A stretch of DNA of 64,000 nucleotides from the NCBI GenBank assembly GCA_963576565.1, contig OY755046.1, forward strand, positions 73,277,719 to 73,341,718, written 5' to 3'. The position numbers were made by a program, and so were the translations under genes. Below the pieces are notes generated by a model. It saw only the letters and a program-made list of their open reading frames with translations, searched no databases and was not told the origin of the DNA. This DNA is from Aspidapion aeneum (taxonomy: Eukaryota > Arthropoda > Insecta > Coleoptera > Brentidae). Shown here piece after piece: positions 10,448 through 19,200 of the stretch. How positions within the stretch are numbered: position 1 is the first letter of the stretch; the number at the start of each line of letters is the position of its first letter.

Positions 10448-11211
10448 AAAACATATGAAGGTGTTTATTATACAAAACATGGTTTACATACATATATAAA
10501 GGTCACTTTTTACTCGGTCTTGAACACAGTCCGTTTTGCAATATTTTTGTGCAATACAGCAAATTATAAATTTTTTCTTTTGCACTTTTTCGAAACTTGA
10601 TTTATGCTTTCTTGAAATGAAACCGCCTCACAAAGTTGGGAACCTTGATTTAACAAGGTGACATAAAAATTATTAAATAATGATTTATTTATTGCTTGTG
10701 TATTACATAAAAATTATAATTATTTAAAAGCTACATAATAAAGATTGTTTTCCAAAAATATTTTTATTAATTGACCCCATCTGTTTAGAGAATTAAGTAC
10801 CCGTTAATTTAAAAAAGCCACGAAACTTGTTTGATTTTTTCTCATTTTTAGAGATTTGGTTTAGGTAGTTGTCGAATTTTTTTCCTCACAAATGAATAAA
10901 ATACCCAGTATCCAAAAAATAGTTTATTCTTTTACTTAAATTCTATCTAAAGAACAACTTTAAATTAAAAGAATTGGTTTATTATACTGTACCTGCAAAT
11001 TTGACAAAAATATCAGGAATTTTAGGTGTTACAGAAGAGACATCAATGTTACCAAAGGGAAAAGGATACAACTAAATTTCAAAAAAAATCAATGTCCCGA
11101 TCGGTAACACAGGACAATTTCTGTAACATCGAAAAATAGCTTTTCCAAACGGGACAAATCCTGTTACCGATGGGAGCATTTCTTTACAGCTTAGCATTTC
11201 CCGTCTAAGCC
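10448..11211. other. No exon recognised; possible 5' region or intron of the SVWC gene
   Basis: Low-repeat AT-rich sequence upstream of the fold-back. I looked for a signal-peptide exon ending in phase 1 and did not find one, so the first SVWC exon may lie elsewhere or outside the window. Confidence 0.4.
10493..10530 (+). promoter_or_regulatory. Candidate TATA-box core promoter
   Basis: TATATAAAGG at 10493-10502 is followed about 32 bp later by ACACAGTCC, resembling the insect CAGT initiator. It lies upstream of the SVWC exons on the same strand. A link to that gene is a guess. Confidence 0.25.
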
Positions 11212-11220
11212 AAAGCAGAA

Positions 11221-11871
11221 ACAGGACGCTAGCGCTACCAAGTCCACTTCCAATCCCTGGCTTCGCATGCGTAGATCTACCAATATTATTTACCTCATGT
11301 ATTAGAATCGATGAATACAGGGTGATTTTCACTTGAATGATTCTAACCACATGAAAATAGAAAGTTTCAAAAACCTAACCTAACGAAACCTAATCAGATC
11401 TAACCGAACCGAACCAAAGCAAACTAAACCAATATTTAAAAAAAAAAAAAAACTTTCCTGACTTCCTACCTGGGATACTAGAGGATGTGAATCCGAACCG
11501 GACCGTACCGAACCGAACCTATCCAAACCTAACCCTACCCAACTAAACCTAATTAGCAGTACGTGTTGTAGTTTAGTTTGGTTCAGTTTAGTTAGGTTCG
11601 GTTCGGATTCACATCCTCTAGGATCCCGGGCAGGAAGTCAGGAAAGTTTTTTTTTTTTAAATTATTGGTTCAGTTTCCTTCGGTTCGGTTAGATTTGATT
11701 AGGTTTTGTTAGGTTAGGTTTTTGAAACTTTCTATTTTCATGTGGTTAGATTCATTCAAGTGAAAATCACCCTGTATGCATCTATTCTAAGACATGAGGT
11801 AAATAATATTGGTAGATCGGCGCTTGCGAAGCCAGGGATTGAAAGTGGACTTGGTAGCGCTAGCGTCTTGT
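11221..11871. mobile_element. Fold-back element with 9-bp TSD (Mutator-like)
   Basis: The ends read ACAGGACGCTAGCGCTACC and its inverse GGTAGCGCTAGCGTCTTGT. The 9-bp direct repeat AAAGCAGAA flanks them (11212-11220 and 11872-11880). The arms are near-perfect inverted repeats of about 310 bp, so almost the whole element folds on itself. It includes AACCTAACC/GGTTAGGTT and a CAGGGTGATTTTCACTTGAA motif. A 9-bp duplication and very long TIRs are typical of Mutator-like elements. It lies just upstream of an SVWC exon acceptor. Confidence 0.75.
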
Positions 11872-11921
11872 AAAGCAGAAGAATTATCTGTAATTTTTAA
11901 TATATTTTTTATTTTTTTCAG

Positions 11922-12110
11922 ATTTTCCTGGAATGTGCTTCGCAAGCACCAAATGCGCCACAGTAGAACCCGGTAAAACTTGGGAATTGAGCCCGTTCTG
12001 CGGCAGATCAACTTGCGTTGTATCCCAGGATGAACCACCAAGACTTCTGGAATTGGTTGAAGATTGTGGTCCTCTTCCATTGGCCAATGACAAATGTAAA
12101 CTGGATGAAG
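11922..12110 (+). CDS. SVWC (single-domain von Willebrand C) secreted protein, penultimate exon
   Basis: The acceptor tract TTTTTATTTTTTTCAG ends at 11921 and the donor GAAG|GTAATA is at 12110. The exon enters in phase 1 and leaves in phase 1. It encodes FPGMCFASTKCATVEPGKTW, then PFCGRSTC, EDCGPLP and DKCKLDE. Joined to 13287-13432 it gives the cysteine order C..(C)..C..C..C..C..CC..C of the SVWC family (Vago, La1-like peptides), with one extra cysteine (TKC). These are small secreted proteins; insect members such as Vago are induced by infection or stress. The upstream exon with start codon and signal peptide was not found. Lack of a similarity search limits certainty on the subfamily. Confidence 0.8.
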
Positions 12111-12128
12111 GTAATAGCAGTGTTTAGA

Positions 12129-12797
12129 TTAGTACTACTACTATGTCGGTTTAGAACGTTTTTCTACGTTGTCCGGTCTATTCTCCGCCTCCTTCGATCC
12201 TGACAATCATCTTATGTCAGGTTTTTTGATTCATTGATCTTTGGATTGACTGGTGCCATTCTAGTTTAGGACGCTCTCTTTTTCTGCGCCCAATTGGTTG
12301 CCATTCTAGGACCTGCTTTGGTAATTTTTCGTCGTTCATCCGTTGTACATGGCATTCGTTATGCTTCCCCCGATTCCCATTCTTTCTTTTATGATTCAAT
12401 TTCTTATATGATCTGTTTTAGATATTCTCATTGATCTTCTTATTCCATTTCGACACTTTCCATTTTTGTTTTGTATTTTTCTGTTACGCGACAAGTTTCT
12501 ATTCCATAGAACAGCCTGCTTTTCACCATTGTTTCATATATGTTAAATTCTACATTCTTTTATATCTCTCTGCTTGATAAAATACTGTTAAGACATCCAA
12601 TAACCTTTTTTGCTTTTACTATTCTTTTTTCCAGTTCTTTACAGTCTGTTCCTATCTTATCAAATGTGACACCTAAGTAACTCAGTGCATGGATATATTG
12701 TTTGTCCGTTGTCTAGTTCTAACTCACTTAATTCGTTTCCAATACATAAGTACTGTGTCTTGTCCACGTTCACTGTTAACCCCCACTTTTGGTATTC
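12129..12797 (-). mobile_element. Non-LTR retrotransposon (LINE) 3' fragment in SVWC intron
   Basis: Minus-strand translation gives pieces of a LINE C-terminus: HVQRMNDEKLPKQVLEWQPIGRRKRERPKLEWHQSIQ and DDDCQDRRRW-like residues near 12200-12380, then LGVTF and NSEL pieces toward 12750. The same family lies at 26700-27835 (-), 43987-44990 (-) and 60110-60680 (+). Frame breaks are present. It fills the intron between the two SVWC exons, antisense to the gene. Confidence 0.7.
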
Positions 12798-12814
12798 TTC
12801 CCGTGAATTTAAAA

Positions 12815-13254
12815 ATCAAACAAGTTTCGTGGCTGATCGGGTAAAAATTAGTTTTTGTTTCTCTCATATTTTTCCGTGGGTAGCTTGAAAGCTTAACCTC
12901 ACGGGGGTCCAAGATCTAATGGACACTTCATAAGTGTTGACAGTTAACTGTTTGGTCCTTATGAGACTCCTCAGAACACTGGTTGTTCAATGTGACACCG
13001 TTGCGAAGTTAATTAGACGGTTTTGTCTGTAATCCTATGTAAATAGCGAGAAGACTCTTACAAGAAGCGCTATCTACCGAGATGCGACAGAAACCAGAAC
13101 AAGAGCAGGCGAAAATAAGCTGCTATACATATCGATCAATGAAAAGATTAATTACAAATAAAAAGAAACAAATAATTTCAAGCTACCCACGGAAAAATAT
13201 GAGAGAAACAAAAACTTTTTTTTACCCGATTAGCCACGAAACTTGTTTAAATTC
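12815..13254. mobile_element. TIR element (CCACGAAAC/ CCCACGGAAAAATAT family), copy in SVWC intron
   Basis: Inverted arms: 12815-12886 (CAAGTTTCGTGGCTGATCGG ... TTTTTCCGTGGGTAGCTT) and 13180-13254 (AAGCTACCCACGGAAAAATA ... CCACGAAACTTG). Between them lies a block with AGATCTAATGGACACTTCAT, GTTGACAGTTAACTG and CCGAGAT. The same family recurs at 24570, 57799-58600, 61070 and 63024. Non-coding. Its right end is about 30 bp upstream of the last SVWC exon. Confidence 0.65.
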
Positions 13255-13286
13255 AAAGAATTAAATTTTTATTTATTTTTTTGCAG

Positions 13287-13432
13287 AAAAAACCAAAAAA
13301 ACCGCAGCTTTCCCAGACTGCTGTCCAGTTTTCAAATGCGAAGAAGGCGCCAAGCTGGAGTATCCAGAAATCCCAACTGTCGCTCCAGTTCCAGATTCCG
13401 CTGAAGCAAGCACAACTCCTAAAGCTGCTTAG
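13287..13432 (+). CDS. SVWC secreted protein, last exon
   Basis: The acceptor ATTTATTTTTTTGCAG ends at 13286. The exon continues the previous frame (GAA G|AA AAA ACC) and encodes EKTKKTAAFPDCCPVFKCEE, then a Pro/Thr/Ala-rich tail ending TTPKAA and TAG at 13430-13432. PDCCP.F.C is the diagnostic end of the SVWC domain. The tail is extra relative to minimal family members and could be O-glycosylated. Phase match across the intron, intact reading frame and a poly(A) signal 16 bp downstream indicate a live host gene. Confidence 0.8.
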
Positions 13433-14377
13433 AATTATTTCAGCTTGAATAAAATCAAGATTCAGCTAAAATTTAGCTGAGATCTCAGCTAAAATATACA
13501 AAAAAAAGACTTCTTCTAGTGGGTAGATCTAGGATTAAATAGTTTTTTTTTCAATTCAATATTTTTTTTAATGTTTTTCATAATTTTTTATGTTTCCAAC
13601 CACAGAAAAGATATACTGTGCTTTTTTGTGTTTCAACTCACCTTAATTTGTATTTTTTTTAATTTCATTTTTTGTTTGTTTGTCTATTCTGTTTTCTAAA
13701 ATGTTCTTGTGATACAGTATGACATAATTAGTTTCTTTTGTATAATTTTTTTCGTAAATTATTTTCATTCAAAATTTTGTTTTTCTATTTTTGTTACTTT
13801 TTCGAAAACAAATAAATTTATAAAATAAAAAAAATAGTTTTTTTCTTCCAAACCTAAAAACACGCGCCTTCTATTTGACTAACTGAACCAAACTTACCCA
13901 GACTAATCCAGATATAATCATCTTTGTGTAAAAGAAAAAGACAGCAATAGTGTTCCAGTTAAATCGGACTGGAACTAAATATTTCCAGACTGGTCTTTTA
14001 AAATCTCTAAAATCAATTGGGCTAATTCTCCATCTTTTTTCTTAGTCAGAGTCTCAACCCCAATAATAAATGTCTTCAGTATTTCAAAAATATAGTTTGA
14101 TGAAATATGCGAAATCTCTATATAAATATACAAAAAAATATACAAAAAAATATACTTTTTCTAGTGGGTAGATCTAGGATTCAATAGTTTTTTTTTTTCA
14201 ATTCAATATTTTTTTTCGCTCTTTTTTTCATGTTTTTCAAAAATTTTTATGTTTTTAACTACAGAAAAGCTAAACTAAGCTTTTCTATCTTCCAACTCAG
14301 CTTAATTCTTATTGTTTTTTGTAATTTTGTATTTTGTTTGTTTGTCTATCCTGTTTTCTAAAATGTTCTTGTGATAC
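13433..14377. repeat. ~640-bp tandem repeat starting in the SVWC 3' UTR (left part)
   Basis: The segment after the SVWC stop is the first unit of an array marked by AGTGG(G/A)TAGATCTAGGA at about 13518, 14163, 22795, 23063 and 23702. Unit length is 640-680 bp, one unit is shortened, and the BEL/Pao element sits in unit 2. A palindromic block TTTAGCTGAGATCTCAGCTAAA and AT-rich stretches recur. No coding sequence is supported. Confidence 0.8.
13448..13453 (+). terminator. AATAAA poly(A) signal of the SVWC gene
   Basis: AATAAA begins 16 bp after the stop codon, giving a very short 3' UTR. The same sequence context (GCTTGAATAAAATCAAG) is duplicated at about 22986. Confidence 0.65.
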
Positions 14378-15086
14378 TGGTTCGTCCCGCCTTCCTTTTT
14401 GTAAATATGTTCTTTTTACTATAATTTACCAAATTGGTTCGAATTAGGCTATTTGGTGATTCACTAGAGCATTTTCTATTTTTTGTTTATTTAGTATTAA
14501 TTAACTAATTAAGTACTTAAAATTACTGGGTTATTTGCATTTGAAACTCCCGCGGTTTTAAAGGCAAATATTACAATTTGCTATAATTAATTTACTTTAC
14601 ATAAAATGCATTTTGAATTACTAAGGTTCCTAGTTCCTTTAATATGGACCTTCGTAATCTCATTCCTTCCTACTCATTCCTTTTCTCCTACGCCTATGGA
14701 TTAACGACGCCACTGGGCGCCATGTGGGAGAATGAACGCAGTAGCGAATACCTGCTGCAGCATCACGGAGAACCGTTTCGCCTTCGAACGATAATACACG
14801 CGTGTTAGCGACTCTCCTACCACATGAATGTGGGTGCAAAAAGCACGGTTTAACAGCGTGTCCTCCCATGAGTTCCGCTTCCTGTATAAAAATGGTAAGT
14901 GAAAATGCATTATTTTTACCTTACATACATTTGTTTATTGCTACACTAACCTAGAAGGTAAACTAGACCATTTCAGAATCCCTTGTACCAGCTTAGCCTA
15001 TGACCTTATTCCCTTAAAATTACAGTCCACATCTGACACCGTTAAATTCCAGACAACTCTCCTTTCTGGACCACCAGGGAGCCCCA
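14378..15086 (+). repeat. 5' LTR of BEL/Pao element
   Basis: Begins TGGTTCGTCCCGCC and ends GGAGCCCCA. It contains TATAAAAA at 14885 followed directly by ATGGTAAGT, a consensus splice-donor-like motif, so transcription start and an early splice could lie in this part. The primer-binding site was not identified with confidence: the bases just after the LTR (TTTTTGATCCTTAGCGACCC) do not start with TGG. Confidence 0.95.
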
Positions 15087-15160
15087 TTTTTGATCCTTAG
15101 CGACCCGGATTTCTGGAATCGTTTTTTTGCCTTTTTAGGTTAGTTTTTTTTACTGGTTTC

Positions 15161-15495
15161 AAATGCAAGAAAAACCCTTGTTTTTCCTAAATGCCTTTTT
15201 TACTGGTTTCAAATGCAAGAAAAACCCTTGTTTTTCTTACATGCCTACTTTAGAAAACCCCTAGGTTTCTAAAATACATTTTGCGATTTTTTTTTGTGTA
15301 AAAACAAATGCAAGAAAAACCCTTGTTTTTCTTACATGCCTACTTTAGAAAACCCCTAGGTTTCTAAAATACATTTTGCGATTTTTTTTTGTGTAAAAAC
15401 AAATGCAAGAAAAACCCTTGTTTTTCTTACATGCCTACTTTAGAAAACCCCTAGGTTTCTAAAATACATTTTGCGATTTTTTTTGTGTAAAAATT
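15161..15495. repeat. 95-bp tandem repeats in the BEL/Pao leader
   Basis: AAATGCAAGAAAAACCCTTG starts units at 15211, 15306 and 15401 (exact 95-bp steps), with a 50-bp partial at 15161. Each unit holds CTACTTTAGAAAACCCCTAG. They lie in the 5' untranslated leader, before Gag. Confidence 0.9.
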
Positions 15496-16289
15496 AAATA
15501 TTTTTAACAATAAATTTAGCCTTTTCATGCGAAAAACCAAACACAGATAAAATCTGTAAACTACTATGCTTTTTTTGTTTCGAATAAATCAAGTTTTTTC
15601 GTTTCTTTTTTGTAAAAAAAAACCGTATAGAATTTGGGTGTTTTTTTGTTTGTCACTGGAAATAGTTTAAAATAGTGTCTGCAAAGTGCTATTATTTTAG
15701 CCGTTGTGCCTTCACATTTGTGGATTGCTATAATTATATCCAATTTGCTCGAAAAAAATCTCCAAATTGCCATATTCATTTTTGCTTATTGCAAATTGCT
15801 ATGACTATATCCGATTGCGGATGCTTTACTATATTCGTTTTTGCGTAAAAATTGCTATGAATATATCTATTTCTAATTTACTATTATAATATCTGTCTGC
15901 AAATGGCTATGATTGTATCCATTTTTTGCGTGCATAATAAATTTTGAAGGAAATTTAATTCTTAACTTGAGAATTTGTTTTCGTGTAAAGGCAGATAAAT
16001 AGTTTTACCAAATTAAATGCTTTTGATTTGTAGGTATTTATTTTTAAATTTAATACATAGTAGGTACCTACTTATTTGAATTCGCCAGGCGAAGATAAAA
16101 AAACTTATACACAAGTTTTTTTGTTATCATTAGTTTGCATCGGGTATTTTCTTTACTTTTGTGCGCTTATAGTTTGATTATTGTAATTAAACGTAGGACA
16201 TTAATATTTATACAGGGTGTCCAAATTTTGATTTTTTTTTCAGTTTACCTAATTTTTGTCAATTATTTTTTGGATTTTTTTTTTAAATC
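15496..16289 (+). other. Rest of BEL/Pao leader
   Basis: Non-coding leader with a degenerate motif ATTGCTAT(G/A)A(C/T)TATATCC repeated four or five times between 15720 and 15930, and a TACAGGGTGTCC motif at 16211 like the ends of the fold-back elements in this window. Confidence 0.6.
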
Positions 16290-19200
16290 ATGTCTAGTTC
16301 GGATAAAATTTTAAAGGCTAAAGCCTTGCGCTATAGTGCGATTTCACAGCTAAATTTGATCATTGAATCCGCGACCCTCGCAAAAAATGACCCTGCCTAT
16401 CACAGCGGCTTTAAAGTCAAATTTCGGACATTGTCAAAAATCAAAAAAGATTTTGAAAAGCACCATAATACTTTGTTGACGTTGGTAGCCTCTGATGAGG
16501 ATCGCTTAGTAGTAGAAAACAAAGTGTTTATGGACTTTTGCAAACGCTGTGACGAGATTTCCACTATATTTTACGAACTTTTCGAACTACCCTTTGAAGA
16601 TGGAGGGCTTTTGAGCAGTACGATAAATCCCATGGGCAGTCCCTGTGCCTCCACAGACCAGCATGGTTTACTGCCTAGGATAAAAATACCTCTTTTTCAA
16701 GGGGAATTTAAGGAGTTTCCAACCTTTTTGCAAGCCTTTAATGCTACCGTGCACAATAATAGGTCGCTGGGAAACTTTGAAAAATTCAATTTGCTTTTTT
16801 CTAATTTAAAGGGCCCTGCCCTGGATGTCATTTCTGACATTCCTATCCTTGCTGAAAATTATTTAAATGCCTACCACACCTTGGTGGATAGGTATACAAA
16901 TAAACGATTACAAGCTTACCTTCACTGGAAGGCAATTGAAGGCTTCTCTCCTCTTACTAAAGAGAATGCTACGAATTTGAGGAATTTGCTTGATTGTTTT
17001 TCGAAAAACTTAAGTGCTTTAAAAGTCATGGGTTTTAAAACGGAGTTTTGGGATTATATTATGGCACAAATGCTCTTGGATAGGTTGGACCTAACCACGC
17101 GCAAGGCATTTGAGCAAAATTATTGCTCCAATGAGATCCCCTCTTATGATAAAATTCGTGCTTTTGTTTCTAGCCATTGCATTGCGTTGGAACAAATACA
17201 ACAAACTCAAGATTACTTAAAAAATTTGTCAATTTCAAGTCAGAAAAATCAAGCAAAGTTTCAAAATCGATCTGCTTTGTTTGCTAATACTCAGAGAGCC
17301 TCCAAAAATGCCTCCCAGTCTCCAAATGGCCAAAGTGGCTTAAATAATACTCCAAACCCTCAAAAATTTTGTTTTCTCTGTAAAAGTGGCGATCATATAA
17401 TATACAGATGTCCTAATTTTTTGGCGAAAACTCCCCAGCAACGTTTTGAGATTGTTAAACAACATAAAGCGTGTGTCAACTGTTTGGCCTCAAAGCATAA
17501 TTTACCCCAGCAATGCAAATCAGAAAAAAGATGTTTACATTGTGGCCAATTTCATCACAGTCTCTTACATTTTTTTCCTATTAATTCTACACCTAGTCCT
17601 GCGAGTAGCCCCTCTACTTCTGCAGTGCAACCCCCGAGGAGCCCCGTGGCTACCGAATTTAATAGAACCACTAACACCATTGTTACTGGTATGTCTTTAA
17701 ATGATCGCGAAGTACTTCTCTGTACCGCTTTAATACAAATACAGGATGTTTTTCAAAATTGGCACACAGTGCGCGCCATCTGTGACTCTGGTGCTCAATC
17801 TTCATTTATATCTAAGTCATGTGCTGATAGTTTGGGCCTTCCTAAATTTAATATCGCCATGACTCTACAAAGCTTGGATCGAATGACAACTTCGGCAAAA
17901 TCTGGAATTAATTGCAATATATCCTCTTTGCGTGATAATAATTTTGTTTTTAATTTTGATGCGATAATACTCGATAAAATTTGTAGTGATTTACCTCATT
18001 CCTCATTTTCGATTAAAAGTTTTCCTTTTCTCGCCAACTTAGCACTAGCTGACCCAGGCTTTAATAAAAGCGATAAAATTGATTTATTGTTGGGCGGCGA
18101 TGTGTACCCTTACATTTTGCTAGATGGTCGTTTGTCTACGGGACCCAACAACCCCGTCTGCATTAATACTATTTTTGGTTGGGGAATAATGGGCAATCTT
18201 TCACTTTCACCTTCAACTACAAATCAAATTAAAACATTTTTTACTACGTCAATGAACGATTCTTTTGTCAATTTAGATAAAAATCTACAACGATTTTGGC
18301 AAATAGATGACATACCTAATGTCAAGGCCATTGACCCCGAAGATGAGTTTTGCGAAAATTATTTTTTGAAAACTACCTCAAAAAATGAGGAGGGGAGATA
18401 TATTGTATCTTTACCATTTAAAGTTACTGCTCCAGATTTTGGCGACACTCGATCCATTGCCGTACGTCGTTTTTTCTCCCTTGAGAAGAAATTGCTACAA
18501 AACCCTGATTTTTATGCTGCCTACAGCTCTGTTTTACAAGATTATTTAGATAATAATCATATGCAACCGGTTTCTGCACCTTTGCCGACCGAAATTTCAA
18601 ATCATTTTTATATTGCACACCATGCGGTGTTTAAAAAAGATTCTACTAGCACCCCCCTGAGGGTGGTTTTTGATGCGAGCATGCACGCCCCTGGCAAAAT
18701 CTCGCTCAACAACGCTGTTTATACTGGGCCCCCTTTACAAAGGGACTTACAAAAAATTTTATTACTTTATCGTTTGCATAAATTTTGCTTTTGTTGCGAC
18801 ATCCGTCAAATGTACAGGATGATTTTAGTTGACCCTAGTCAAACTAATTTTCAAAGAATAGTTTGGAGGTTTGATCCTAACCAGCCTATTCAAGACTTCG
18901 AAATAAATAGAGTTTTATTCGGGGTCTCTTGTAGCCCCTTTTTGGCTATCAGAACTTTGCTGCAACTTGCTAGAGAGCATGAGGACCTTCCTCTTGCCTC
19001 AAAAATCATTGAGGAGGCAGTTTTTGTCGATGATGTGATTTCGGGAAGTGATGACTTTTTTAAGGCCACTGAGATGAAAAATCAATTAATCGAGCTACTT
19101 AGCCGAGGTGGATTCGAATTGCGTAAATGGGCGAGCAATTGTCCCGAGTTACTATCCGATCTTCCTGAGTCACACATTTCGATGAAGGCTCTTTCTCTCG

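Noticed and set aside
10617..10665. First coding exon of SVWC (MKPPHKVGNLDLT with a GTGACA donor)
   Set aside because: Wrong phase for the next exon and no signal-peptide character.
11370..11720. AACCTAACC/GGTTAGGTT as telomeric (TTAGG)n
   Set aside because: Not a regular pentamer array; it is part of the arms of the fold-back at 11221-11871.
14660..14910. Two 69-residue frames in the LTR, repeated identically in the 3' LTR
   Set aside because: They are minus-strand frames conserved only because the LTRs match; no start context or known domain.
15087..15120. tRNA primer-binding site after the BEL 5' LTR
   Set aside because: No TGG-starting tRNA 3'-end complement is placed at the LTR border; TGGAATCG at 15114 is too far and too weak to claim.
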